A stretch of DNA of 64,000 bases from Styela clava (GCF_964204865.1 NC_135254.1:2485001-2549000); one strand, 5' to 3'; positions 36,589 through 49,549 are shown, numbered from the stretch's first letter. Translations and numbers: made by a program. Notes: a model not told the origin generated them from the letters alone.

Positions 36589-37351
36589 ATATTAAACTAT
36601 AAACAAAGAGCCGCAGCTACGATACGTACCTTAAACAGGGAATAATGATATTTCCGAATCTTGGCGCTCATTCTATTGCTCAATCAATGGCAACACAATC
36701 TGAATGTGAAACTGCAAACAAGGAATCAATCTAGAGACGGTTGGATAAAGGGCTAACTTGGATAATGGCAAGGCATGTCATGGACTAATATCAATAAATA
36801 AATTAATAAATGGATTGTAAGATTGGTCATGAGAAATTTAACACACCCAAACGAGGATCAATACGGCCACAACTAATAAAAGCAACGTGGCCGCTCATTG
36901 ACTTAACTCGTAAGCCAACAAGATATTGGTAGTGAGCAAATATATAAAAGGGATAGCGCGAACGCAGTCCCCACTAGCAGAAATTACACGACCGAGTTAT
37001 CCACATTTGGGATAATCGCTAGGGTCAATTTAGTCTGGGTGCACTGACTAAACCTCGCCTAGGCAGAACCGCCTTTGTGATCGCGGTTGACTGCCTCGTC
37101 AGGTAAGTATGATTTGTGACGATTGGTTACGCATCATGAATGAATGTTCTATGCTAAGTGTTGAGAAGAACTTCTCAACATTAAAAACGATATGTGCAAA
37201 AGTTGCAATTTTAATTGATTCGTCTGTGGGTAACGTGGAATACGATTCATTGCGTTCACTCTTTTATGTGATACATCGCGAGTTCTTTGCTATCCGATGG
37301 CAGAGTGAAGTTGAACAACTTTACAAAAAATAGCAAGGACCAGGGGGTGGT
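36589..37351 (+). repeat. m50, A-alpha, 763 bp
   Basis: Copy of m41, with 'gtgcactgac'. Confidence 0.95.
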
Positions 37352-38104
37352 ATATTAAACTATAAACAATGAGCCGCAGCTACGATACGTACCTTAAACA
37401 TGGAATAATGATATTTCCGAATCTTGGCGCTCATTCTATTGCTCAATCAATGGCAAAACAATCTGAATGTGAAACTGCAAATAAGGAATCAATCTAGAGA
37501 CGGTTGGATAAAGGGATAATTTGGATAATGGCAAGGCATGTCATGGAATAATATCAAAAAATGGATTGTAAGATTGGTCATGAGAAATATAACATACCCA
37601 AACGAGGATCAATACGGCAACATTTAATGAAAGCAACGTGGCCGCTCATTGACCTAACTCGTAAGCCAACAGGATATTGGTAGTGAGCAAATATATAAAA
37701 GGGATAGCGCGAACGCAGTCCCCACTAGCATAAATTACACGACCGAGTTATCCACATTTGGGATAATCGCTAGGGTCAATTCAGTCTGGGTGCAATGACT
37801 AAACCTCGCCTAGGCAGAACCGCCTTCGTGATCGCGGTTGACTGCCCCGTCAGGTAAGTATGGTTTGTGACGATTGATTGCGCATCAAGAATGAATGTTC
37901 TATGCTAAATGTTGAGATAGAAGTTCTCAACAATAAAAACGATATTTGCAAAAGTTGCAATTTTAATTGATTCGTTTGTCAGTAAGTAGAATACGATTTC
38001 TTGAGTTCAGATATTTTATGTGATACATCGCGAGTTCTTTGCCATCTAATGGCAGAATGAAGCCGAACAACTTTCAAATAAATAGCAAAGAGCCAGGGTT
38101 TGAA
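37352..38104 (+). repeat. m51, A-gamma, 753 bp
   Basis: Copy of m42. Confidence 0.95.
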
Positions 38105-38816
38105 ATATTAAACTATAAACAAAGAGCCACAGCCCCAATACGTACCTTGGACAGCAAATAATGATCCTTCCAAATTTTGGCGCTGCTTCTATTGCACAAT
38201 CAATGGCAACACAATCTGAATGTGGAACTACAAATATGGAATCAATCTAGATACGGTAGGATAAAGGGACAGCTTGGATAATGGCAAGGCATGAATATAA
38301 CATACTCTAACAATAATCCCGACGGCCACAACTAATGGAGCCATACGAAAATAGCGTGGCCGCTCATTGACCTAACTCGTATGCCAACAGGATATTAACA
38401 AGGAGCAAATACACAAAAGGGAGAGCGCGAACGCAGTACCCACTAGCAGAAATTACACGACCGAGTTATTCACATTTGGGATAATTGCTAGGGTCAATTT
38501 AGTCTGGGTGCAATGACTAAACCTCGCCTAGGCAGAACCGGCTTCGTGATCGCGGTTGACTGCCTCGTCAGGTAAGTATGATTTGTGACGATTGTTTGCG
38601 CATCATGAATGAATGTTCTATGCTAAGGAAGAAGTTCTCAACAATAAAAACGATATGTGCAAAAGTTGCAATTGTAATTGATTCGTCTGTCAGTAACGTA
38701 GAATATGATTCATTGCGTTCAAATCTTTTATGTTGATACATCGCGAGTTCTTTGCCATCCGATGGCAGAATGAAGCTGAACAACTTTACAAGAAATAGCA
38801 AGAACCAGGGGTTGAA
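38105..38816 (+). repeat. m52, C-beta, 712 bp
   Basis: Copy of m43, with 'cggtaggat' and 'attgtaattg'. Confidence 0.95.
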
Positions 38817-39569
38817 ATATTAAACTATAAACAAAGAGCCGCAGCTCCGATACGTACCTTAAACGGAGAATAATGATATTTCCGAATCTTGGCGCTCATT
38901 CTATTGCTCAATCAATGGCAACACAATCTGAATGTGAAACTGCAAATAAGGAATCAATATAGAGACGGTTGGATAAAGGGATAATTTGGATAATGGCAAG
39001 GCATGTCATGGAATAATATCAAAAAATGGATTGTAAGATTGGTCATGAGAAATATAACATACCCAAACGAGGATCAATACGGCAACATTTAATGAAAGCA
39101 ACGTGGCCGCTCATTGACCTAACTCGTAAGCCAACAGGATATTGGTAGTGAGCAAATATATAAAAGGGATAGCGCGAACGCAGTCCCCACTAGCATAAAT
39201 TACACGACCGAGTTATCCACATTTGGGATAATCGCTAGGGTCAATTCAGTCTGGGTGCAATGACTAAACCTCGCCTAGGCAGAACCGCCTTCGTGATCGC
39301 GGTTGACTGCCCCGTCAGGTAAGTATGGTTTGTGACGATTGATTGCGCATCAAGAATGAATGTTCTATGCTAAATGTTGAGATAGAAGTTCTCAAAAATA
39401 AAAACGATATTTGCAAAAGTTGCAATTTTAATTGATTCGTTTGTCAGTAAGTAGAATACGATTTCTTGAGGTCAGATATTTTATGTGATACATCGCGATT
39501 TCTTTGCCATCTAATGGCAGAATGAAGCCGAACAACTTTCAAATAAATAGCAAAGAGCCAGGGTTTGAA
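38817..39569 (+). repeat. m53, B-gamma, 753 bp
   Basis: Copy of m44, with 'tctcaaaaataaaa' and 'gcgatttct'. Confidence 0.95.
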
Positions 39570-40281
39570 ATATTAAACTATAAACAAAGAGCCACAGCCC
39601 CAATACGTACCTTGGACAGCAAATAATGATCCTTCCAAATTTTGGCGCTGCTTCTATTGCACAATCAATGGCAACACAATCTGAATGTGGAACTACAAAT
39701 ATGGAATCAATCTAGATACGGTTGGATAAAGGGACAGCTTGGATAATGGCAAGGCATGAATATAACATACTCTAACAATAATCCCGACGGCCACAACTAA
39801 TGGAGCCATACGAAAATAGCGTGGCCGCTCATTGACCTAACTCGTATGCCAACAGGATATTAACAGGAGCAAATACACAAAAGGGAGAGCGCGAACGCAG
39901 TCCCCACTAGCAGAAATTACACGACCGAGTTATCCACATTTGGGATAATCGCTAGGGTCAATTTAGTTTGGGTGCAATGACTAAACCTCGCCTAGGCAGA
40001 ACCGGCTTCGAGATCGCGGTTGACTGCCTCGTCAGGTAAGTATGATTTGTGACGATTGTTTGCGCATTATGAATGAATGTTCTATGCTAAGGAAGAAGTT
40101 CTCAACAAATAAAAACGAAATTTGCAAAAGTTGCAATTTTAATTGATTCGTTTGTCAGTAACGTAGAATACGATTTCTTGAGTTCAGATATTTTATGTGA
40201 TACATCGCGAGTTCTTTGCCATCTAATGGCAGAATGAAGCCTAACAACTTTACAAGAAATAGCAAAGAGCCAGGGTTTGAA
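39570..40281 (+). repeat. m54, C-delta, 712 bp
   Basis: Copy of m45 without its private change. Confidence 0.95.
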
Positions 40282-41025
40282 ATATTAAACTATAAACAAA
40301 GAGCCGCAGCTCCGATACGTACCTTAAACGGAGAATAATGATATTTCCGAATCTTGGCGCTCATTCTATTGCTCAATCAATGGCAACACAATCTGAATGT
40401 GAAACTGCAAATAAGGAATCAATCCAGAGACGGTTGGATAAAGGGATAATTTGAATAATGGCAAGGCATGTCATGGAACAATATCAAAAAATGGATTGTA
40501 AGATTGGTCATGAGAAATATAACATACCCAAACGAGGATCAATACGGCAACATTTAATGAAAGCAACGTGGCCGCTCATTGACCTAACTCGTATGCCAAC
40601 AGGATATTAATAAGGAGCAAATACGCAAAAGGGAGAGCGCGAACGCAGTCCCCACTAGCAGAAATTACACGACCGATTTATCCACATTTGGGATAATCGC
40701 TAGGGTCAATTTAGTCCGGGTGCAATGACTAAACCTCGCCTAGGCAGAACCGGCTTCGTGATCGCGGTTGACTGCCTCGTCAGGTATGATTTGTGAGGAT
40801 TGTCTGCGCATTATGAATGAATGTTCTATGCTAAGGAAGAAGTTCTCAACAAATAAAAACGAAATTTGCAAAAGTTGCAATTTTAATTGATTCGTTTGTC
40901 AGTAACGTAGAATACGATTTCTTGAGTTCAGATATTTTATGTGATACATCGCGAGTTCTTTGCCATCTAATGGCAGAATGAAGCCGAACAACTTTACAAG
41001 AAATAGCAAAGAGCCAGGGTTTGAA
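40282..41025 (+). repeat. m55, B-delta, 744 bp
   Basis: Copy of m46, with 'ggaacaatat'. Confidence 0.95.
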
Positions 41026-41736
41026 ATATTAAACTATAAACAAAGAGCCACAGCACCAATACGTACCTTGGACAGCAAATAATGATACTTCCAAATTTTG
41101 GCACTCATTCTATCGCACAATCAATGGCAACACAATCTGAATGTGGAACTACAAATATGGAATCAATCTAGATACGGTTGGATAAAGGGACAGCTTGGAT
41201 AATGGCAAGGCATGAATATAACATACTCTAACAATAATCCCGACGGCCACAACTAATGGAGCCATACGAAAATAGCGTGGCCGCTCATTGACCTAACTCG
41301 TATGCCAACAGGATATTAATAAGTAGCAAATACACAAAAGGGAGAGCGCGAACGCAGTCCCAACTAGCAGAAATTACACGACCGAGTTATCCACATTTGG
41401 GATAATCGCTAGGGTCAATTTAGTCTGGGTGCAATGACTAAACCTCGCCTAGGCAGAACCGGCTTCGTGATCGCGGTTGACTGCCTCGTCAGGTAAGCAT
41501 GATTTGTGACGATTGTTTGCGCATCATGAATGAATGTTCTATGCTAAGGAAGAAGTTCTCAACAATAAAAACGATATGTGCAAAAGTTGCAATTTTAATT
41601 GATTCGTCTGTCAGTAACGTAGAATACGATTCATTGCGTTCAAATCTTTTATGTGATACATCGCGAGTTCTTTGCCATCCGATGGCAGAATGAAGCTGAA
41701 CAACTTTACAAGAAATAGCAAGGACCAGGGGTTGAA
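41026..41736 (+). repeat. m56, C-beta, 711 bp
   Basis: Copy of m47. Confidence 0.95.
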
Positions 41737-42491
41737 ACATTAAACTATAAACAAAGAGCCGCAGCTCCGATACGTACTTTAAACGGAGAATAATGATATT
41801 TCCGAATCTTGGCGCTCATTCTTATGCTCAATCAATGGCCAACACAATCTGAATGTGAAACTGCAAATAAGGAATCAATCTAGAGACGGTTGGATAAAGG
41901 GATAATTTGGATAATGGCAAGGCATGTCATGGAATAATATCAAAAAATGGATTGTAAGATTGGTCATGAGAAATATAACATACCCAAACGAGGATCAATA
42001 CGGCAACATTTAATGAAAGCAACGTGGCCGCTCATTGACCTAACTCGTAAGCCAACAGGATATTGGTAGTGAGCAAATATATAAAAGGGATAGCGCGAAC
42101 GCAGTCCCCACTAGCATAAATTACACGACCGAGTTATCCACATTTGGGATAACCGCTAGGGTCAATTCAGTCTGGGTGCAATGACTAAACCTCGCCTAGG
42201 CAGAACCGCCTTCGTGATCGCGGTTGACTGCCCCGTCAGGTAAGTATGGTTTGTGACGATTGATTGCGCATCATGAATGAATGTTCTATGCTAAATGTTG
42301 AGATAGAAGTTCTCAACAATAAAAACGATATTTGCAAAAGTTGCAATTTCAATTGATTCGTTTGTCAGTAACGTAGAATACGATTTCTTGAGTTCAGATA
42401 TTTTATGTGATACATCGCGAGTTCTTTGCCATCTAATGGCAGAATGAAGCCTAACAACTTTACAAGAAATAGCAAAGAGCCAGGGTTTGAA
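41737..42491 (+). repeat. m57, B-gamma, 755 bp
   Basis: Copy of m48 without its private changes. Confidence 0.95.
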
Positions 42492-43242
42492 ATATTAAAC
42501 TATAAACAAAGAGCCGCAGCTCCGATACGACTCTTAAACGGAGAATAATGATATTTCCGAATCTTGGCGCTCATTCTATTGCTCAATCAATGGCAACACA
42601 ATCTGAATGTGAAACTGCAAATAAGGAATCAATCCAGAGACGGTTGGATAAAGGGATAATTTGAATAATGGCAAGGCATGTCATGGAATAATATCAAAAA
42701 ATGGATTGTAAGATTGGTCATGAGAAATATAACACACCCAAACGAGGATCAATACGGCCACAACTAATGAAAGCAACGTGGCCGCTCATTGACTTAACTC
42801 GTAAGCCAACAAGATATTGGTAGTGAGCAAATATATAAAAGGGATAGCGCGAACGCAGTCCCCACTAGCAGAAATTACACGACCGAGTTATCCACATTTG
42901 GGATAATCGCTAGGGTCAATTTAGTCTGGGTGCAATGACTAAACCTCGCCTAGGCAGAACCGCCTTTGTGATCGCGGTTGACTGCCTCGTCAGGTAAGTA
43001 TGATTTGTGACGATTGGTTACGCATCATGAATGAATGTTCTATGCTAAGTGTTGAGAAGAACTTCTCAACATTAAAAACGATATGTGCAAAAGTTGCAAT
43101 TTTAATTGATTCGTCTGTGGGTAACGTGGAATACGATTCATTGCGTTCACTCTTTTATGTGATACATCGCGAGTTCTTTGCTATCCGATGGCAGAGTGAA
43201 GTTGAACAACTTTACAAAAAATAGCAAGGACCAGGGGGTGGT
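42492..43242 (+). repeat. m58, B/A-alpha crossover unit, 751 bp
   Basis: Left third as m49, the rest as m50. The TATA-like box lost in m40/m49 is present again. It ends HOR-B. Confidence 0.95.
42730..42735 (+). other. In-register crossover point in m58
   Basis: Left of this point m58 follows m49 ('gagaaatat'). Right of it m58 follows A-alpha units ('aacacaccc', 'ggccacaacta', TATA-like box present). One full unit is missing relative to HOR-B copy 2. Confidence 0.88.
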
Positions 43243-43992
43243 ATATTAAACTATAAACAATGAGCCGCAGCTACGATACGTACCTTAAACATGGAATAAT
43301 GATATTTCCGAATCTTGGCGCTCATTCTATTGCTCAATCAATGGCAAAACAATCTGAATGTGAAACTGCAAACAAGGAATCAATCTAGAGACTGTTGGAT
43401 AAAGGGATAACTTGGATAATGGCAAGGCATATCATGGACTAATATCAATAAATGGATTGTAAGATTGGTCATGAGAAAGATAACACACCCAAACGAGGAT
43501 CAATACGGCCACAACTAATGAAAGCAACGTGGCCGCTCATTGACTTAACTCGTAAGCCAACAAGATATTGGTAGTGAGCAAATATATAAAAGGGATAGCG
43601 CGAACGCAGTCCCCACTAGCAGAAATTACACGACCGAGTTATCCACATTTGGGATAATCGCTAGGGTCAATTTAGTCTGGGTGCAATGACTAAACCTCGC
43701 CTAGGCAGAACCGCCTTTGTGATCGCGGTCGACTGCCTCGTCAGGTAAGTATGATTTGTGACGATTGGTTACGCATCATGTATGAATGTTCTATGCTAAG
43801 TGTTGAGAAGAACTTCTCAACATTAAAAACGATATGTGCAAAAGTTGCAATTTTAATTGATTCGTCTGTGGGTAACGTGGAATACGATTCATTGCGTTCA
43901 CTCTTTTATGTGATACATCGCGAGTTCTTTGCCATCCGATGGCAGAGTGAAGTTGAACAACTTTACAAAAAATAGCAGGACCAGGGGGTGGA
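43243..43992 (+). repeat. m59, A-alpha, 750 bp
   Basis: Short form with 'caaaacaatc', 'actgttgg', 'gcatatcatgg' and N to Y. Confidence 0.95.
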
Positions 43993-44755
43993 ATATTAAA
44001 CTATAAACAAAGAGCCGCAGTTACGATACGTACCCTAAACAGGGAATAATGATATTTCCGAATCTTGGCGCTCATTCTATTGCTCAATCAATGGCAACAC
44101 AATCTGAATGTGAAACTGCAAACAAGGAATAAATCTAGAGACGGTTGGATAAAGGGCTAACTTGGATAATGGCAAGGCATGTCATGGACTAATATCAATA
44201 AATAAATTAATAAATGGATTGTAAGATTGGTCATGAGAAATTTAACACACCCAAACGAGGATCAATACGGCCACAACTAATGAAAGCAACGTGGCCGCTC
44301 ATTGACTTAACCCGTAAGCCAACAGGATATTGGTAGTGAGCAAATATATAAAAGGGATAGCGCGAACGCAGTCCCCACTAGCAGAAATTACACGACCGAG
44401 TTATCCACATTTGGGATAATCGCTAGGGTCAATTTAGTCTGGGTGCAATGACTAAACCTCGCCTAGGCAGAACCGCCTTTGTGATCGCGGTTGACTGCCT
44501 CGTCAGGTAAGTATGATTTGTGACGATTGGTTACGCATCATGAATGAATGTTCTATGCTAAGTGTTGAGAAGAACTTCTCAACATTAAAAACGACATGTG
44601 CAAAAGTTGCAATTTTAATTGATTCGTCTGTGGGTAACGTGGAATACGATTCATTGCGTTCACTCTTTTATGTGATACATCGCGAGTTCTTTGCCATCCG
44701 ATTGCAGAGTGAAGTTGAACAACTTTACAAAAAATAGCAAGGACCAGGGGGTGGA
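43993..44755 (+). repeat. m60, A-alpha, 763 bp
   Basis: 'cagttacg', 'ccctaaac', 'ggaataaatc'; ORF variants I to T and W to L. Confidence 0.95.
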
Positions 44756-45506
44756 ATACAAAACTATAAACAATGAGCCGCAGCTACGATAAGTACCTTA
44801 AACAGGGAATAATGATATTTCCGAATCTTGGCTCTCATTCTATTGCTCAATCAATGGCAACACAATCTGAATGTGAAACTGCAAACAAGGAATCAATCTA
44901 GAGACGGTTGGATAAAGGGATAACTTGGATAATGGCAAGGCATGTCATGGACTAATATCAATAAATGGATTGTAAGATTGGTCATGAGAAAGATAACACA
45001 CCCAAACGAGGATCAATACGGCCACAACTAATGAAAGCAACGTGGCCGCTCATTGACTTAACTCGTAAGCCAACAAGATATTGGTAGTGAGCAAATATAT
45101 AAAAGGGATAGCGCGAACGCAGTCCCCACTAGCAGAAATTACACGACCGAGTTATCCACATTTGGGATAATCGCTAGGGTCAATTTAGTCTGGGTGCAAT
45201 GACTAAACCTCGCCTAGGCAGAACCGCCTTTGTGATCGCGGTTGACTGCCTCGTCAGGTAAGTATGATTTGTGACGATTGGTTACGCATCATGTATGAAT
45301 GTTCTATGCTAAGTGTTGAGAAGAACTTCTCAACATTAAAAACGATATGTGCAAAAGTTGCAATTTTAATTGATTCGTCTGTGGGTAACGTACAATACGA
45401 TTCATTGCGTTCACTCTTTTATGTGATACATCGCGAGTTCTTTGCCATCCGATGGCAGAGTGAAGTTGAACAACTTTACAAAAAATAGCAAGGACCAGGG
45501 GGTGGA
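44756..45506 (+). repeat. m61, A-alpha, 751 bp
   Basis: It starts 'atacaaaac' and has 'gataagtacc' and 'ggctctc', with N to Y and E to Q. Confidence 0.95.
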
Positions 45507-45760
45507 ATATTAAACTATAAACAAAGAGCCGCAGCTACGATACGTACCTTAAACAGGGAATAATGATATTTCCGAATCTTGGCGCTCATTCTATTGCTCA
45601 ATCAATGGCAACACAATCTGAATGTGAAACTGCAAACAAGGAATCAATATACGATTCATTGCGTTCACTCTTTTATGTGATACATCGCGAGTTCTTTGCT
45701 ATCCGATGGCAGAGTGAAGTTGAACAACTTTACAAAAAATAGCAAGGACCAGGGGGTGGT
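45507..45760 (+). repeat. m62, deletion hybrid, 254 bp
   Basis: First ~142 bp and last ~112 bp of a long A-alpha unit joined at 45648/45649. The TATA-like box, donor match and most dyads are missing. Confidence 0.95.
45648..45649 (+). other. Deletion junction, 509 bp lost
   Basis: After 'ggaatcaat' the sequence jumps to 'atacgattcattgcg', joining unit position ~142 to ~652. The 3' part carries 'tttgctatcc', the mark of the m65/m69 type, so the lost DNA came from one such unit. There is no clear microhomology. Unlike the crossovers elsewhere, this break does not keep the repeat register. Confidence 0.92.
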
Positions 45761-46510
45761 ATATTAAACTATAAACAATGAGCCGCAGCTACGATACGTA
45801 CCTTAAACATGGAATAATGATATTTCCGAATCTTGGCGCTCATTCTATTGCTCAATCAATGGCAAAACAATCTGAATGTGAAACTGCAAACAAGGAATCA
45901 ATCTAGAGACTGTTGGATAAAGGGATAACTTGGATAATGGCAAGGCATGTCATGGACTAATATCAATAAATGGATTGTAAGATTGGTCATGAGAAAGATA
46001 GCACACCCAAACGAGGATCAATACGGCCACAACTAATGAAAGCAACGTGGCCGCTCATTGACTTAACTCGTAAGCCAACAAGATATTGGTAGTGAGCAAA
46101 TATATAAAAGGGATAGCGCGAACGCAGTCCCCACTAGCAGAAATTACACGACCGAGTTATCCACATTTGGGATAATCGCTAGGGTCAATTTAGTCTGGGT
46201 GCAATGACTAAACCTCGCCTAGGCAGAACCGCCTTTGTGATCGCGGTTGACTGCCTCGTCAGGTAAGTATGATTTGTGACGATTGGTTACGCATCATGTA
46301 TGAATGTTCTATGCTAAGTGTTGAGAAGAACTTCTCAACATTAAAAACGATATGTGCAAAAGTTGCAATTTTAATTGATTCGTCTGTGGGTAACGTGGAA
46401 TACGATTCATTGCGTTCACTCTTTTATGTGATACATCGCGAGTTCTTTGCCATCCGATGGCAGAGTGAAGTTGAACAACTTTACAAAAAATAGCAGGACC
46501 AGGGGGTGGA
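45761..46510 (+). repeat. m63, A-alpha, 750 bp
   Basis: As m59 and m66, with 'gatagcacac'. Confidence 0.95.
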
Positions 46511-47273
46511 ATATTAAACTATAAACAAAGAGCCGCAGTTACGATACGTACCCTAAACAGGGAATAATGATATTTCCGAATCTTGGCGCTCATTCTATTG
46601 CTCAATCAATGGCAACACAATCTGAATGTGAAACTGCAAACAAGGAATAAATCTAGAGACGGTTGGATAAAGGGCTAACTTGGATAATGGCAAGGCATGT
46701 CATGGACTAATATCAATAAATAAATTAATAAATGGATTGTAAGATTGGTCATGAGAAAGATAACACACCCAAACGAGGATCAATACGGCCACAACTAATG
46801 AAAGCAACGTGGCCGCTCATTGACTTAACCCGTAAGCCAACAGGATATTGGTAGTGAGCAAATATATAAAAGGGATAGCGCGAACGCAGTCCCCACTAGC
46901 AGAAATTACACGACCGAGTTATCCACATTTGGGATAATCGCTAGGGTCAATTTAGTCTGGGTGCAATGACTAAACCTCGCCTAGGCAGAACCGCCTTTGT
47001 GATCGCGGTTGACTGCCTCGTCAGGTAAGTATGATTTGTGACGATTGGTTACGCATCATGAATGAATGTTCTATGCTAAGTGTTGAGAAGAACTTCTCAA
47101 CATTAAAAACGATATGTGCAAAAGTTGCAATTTTAATTGATTCGTCTGTGGGTACCGTACAATACGATTCATTGCGTTCACTCTTTTATGTGATACATCG
47201 CGAGTTCTTTGCCATCCGATGGCAGAGTGAAGTTGAACAACTTTACAAAAAATAGCAAGGACCAGGGGGTGGA
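46511..47273 (+). repeat. m64, A-alpha chimera, 763 bp
   Basis: 5' part as m60. The 3' part has the E-to-Q mark of m61 plus a private N to T ('ggtaccgt'). Confidence 0.95.
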
Positions 47274-48036
47274 ATATTAAACTATAAACAAAGAGCCGCA
47301 GCTACGATACGTACCTTAAACAGGGAATAATGATATTTCCGAATCTTGGCGCTCATTCTATTGCTCAATCAATGGCAACACAATCTGAATGTGAAACTGC
47401 AAACAAGGAATCAATCTAGAGACGGTTGGATAAAGGGCTAACTTGGATAATGGCAAGGCATGTCATGGACTAATATCAATAAATAAATTAATAAATGGAT
47501 TGTAAGATTGGTCATGAGAAATTTAACACACCCAAACGAGGATCAATACGGCCACAACTAATGAAAGCAACGTGGCCGCTCATTGACTTAACTCGTAAGC
47601 CAACAAGATATTGGTAGTGAGCAAATATATAAAAGGGATAGCGCGAACGCAGTCCCCACTAGCAGAAATTACACGACCGAGTTATCCACATTTGGGATAA
47701 TCGCTAGGGTCAATTTAGTCTGGGTGCAATGACTAAACCTCGCCTAGGCAGAACCGCCTTTGTGATCGCGGTTGACTGCCTCGTCAGGTAAGTATGATTT
47801 GTGACGATTGGTTACGCATCATGAATGAATGTTCTATGCTAAGTGTTGAGAAGAACTTCTCAACATTAAAAACGATATGTGCAAAAGTTGCAATTTTAAT
47901 TGATTCGTCTGTGGGTAACGTGGAATACGATTCATTGCGTTCACTCTTTTATGTGATACATCGCGAGTTCTTTGCTATCCGATGGCAGAGTGAAGTTGAA
48001 CAACTTTACAAAAAATAGCAAGGACCAGGGGGTGGT
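47274..48036 (+). repeat. m65, A-alpha, 763 bp
   Basis: Long form with 'tttgctatcc'. It follows another long form, so the alternation is broken here. Confidence 0.95.
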
Positions 48037-48786
48037 ATATTAAACTATAAACAATGAGCCGCAGCTACGATACGTACCTTAAACATGGAATAATGATATT
48101 TCCGAATCTTGGCGCTCATTCTATTGCTCAATCAATGGCAAAACAATCTGAATGTGAAACTGCAAACAAGGAATCAATCTAGAGACTGTTGGATAAAGGG
48201 ATAACTTGGATAATGGCAAGGCATGTCATGGACTATTATCAATAAATGGATTGTAAGATTGGTCATGAGAAAGATAACACACCCAAACGAGGATCAATAC
48301 GGCCACAACTAATGAAAGCAACGTGGCCGCTCATTGACTTAACTCGTAAGCCAACAAGATATTGGTAGTGAGCAAATATATAAAAGGGATAGCGCGAACG
48401 CAGTCCCCACTAGCAGAAATTACACGACCGAGTTATCCACATTTGGGATAATCGCTAGGGTCAATTTAGTCTGGGTGCAATGACTAAACCTCGCCTAGGC
48501 AGAACCGCCTTTGTGATCGCGGTTGACTGCCTCGTCAGGTAAGTATGATTTGTGACGATTGGTTACGCATCATGTATGAATGTTCTATGCTAAGTGTTGA
48601 GAAGAACTTCTCAACATTAAAAACGATATGTGCAAAAGTTGCAATTTTAATTGATTCGTCTGTGGGTAACGTGGAATACGATTCATTGCGTTCACTCTTT
48701 TATGTGATACATCGCGAGTTCTTTGCCATCCGATGGCAGAGTGAAGTTGAACAACTTTACAAAAAATAGCAGGACCAGGGGGTGGA
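48037..48786 (+). repeat. m66, A-alpha, 750 bp
   Basis: As m59, with 'gactattatc'. Confidence 0.95.
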
Positions 48787-49549
48787 ATATTAAACTATAA
48801 ACAAAGAGCCGCAGTTACGATACGTACCCTAAACAGGGAATAATGATATTTCCGAATCTTGGCGCTCATTCTATTGCTCAATCAATGGCAACACAATCTG
48901 AATGTGAAACTGCAAACAAGGAATAAATCTAGAGACGGTTGGATAAAGGGCTAACTTGGATAATGGCAAGGCATGTCATGGACTAATATCAATAAATAAA
49001 TTAATAAATGGATTGTAAGATTGGTCATGAGAAAGATAACACACCCAAACGAGGATCAATACGGCCACAACTAATGAAAGCAACGTGGCCGCTCATTGAC
49101 TTAACCCGTAAGCCAACAGGATATTGGTAGTGAGCAAATATATAAAAGGGATAGCGCGAACGCAGTCCCCACTAGCAGAAATTACACGACCGAGTTATCC
49201 ACATTTGGGATAATCGCTAGGGTCAATTTAGTCTGGGTGCAATGACTAAACCTCGCCTAGGCAGAACCGCCTTTGTGATCGCGGTTGACTGCCTCGTCAG
49301 GTAAGTATGATTTGTGACGATTGGTTACGCATCATGAATGAATGTTCTATGCTAAGTGTTGAGAAGAACTTCTCAACATTAAAAACGACATGTGCAAAAG
49401 TTGCAATTTTAATTGATTCGTCTGTGGGTAACGTGGAATACGATTCATTGCGTTCACTCTTTTATGTGATACATCGCGAGTTCTTTGCCATCCGATTGCA
49501 GAGTGAAGTTGAACAACTTTACAAAAAATAGCAAGGACCAGGGGGTGGA
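48787..49549 (+). repeat. m67, A-alpha, 763 bp
   Basis: As m60 (I to T, W to L). Confidence 0.95.

Larger units (their letters stand above)
30699..37351 (+). repeat. HOR-B copy 2, nine units, 6653 bp
   Basis: m42-m50, unit by unit the same as copy 1 with scattered single-base differences, such as 'gtagaaaacgat' in m45 and 'gaatcatggc' in m48. The low divergence against the large difference between neighbouring units shows that the nine-unit block is the unit of recent amplification. Confidence 0.94.
37352..43242 (+). repeat. HOR-B copy 3, eight units, one unit lost
   Basis: m51-m57 match copy 2 in order. m58 then begins like m49 (B-alpha, 'acgactctt') and ends like m50 (A-alpha, 'tttgctatcc' and a 'ggt' before the next unit). 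The block is 762 bp shorter than copy 2, exactly one A-alpha unit. Confidence 0.93.
43243..45506 (+). repeat. Three-unit block repeated at +4794
   Basis: m59-m61 match m66-m68 (48037-50300). Shared marks are 'caaaacaatc' and 'actgttgg' in m59/m66, 'cagttacg', 'ccctaaac' and 'ggaataaatc' in m60/m67, and a start reading 'atacaaaac' with 'gataagtacc' in m61/m68. Confidence 0.9.
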
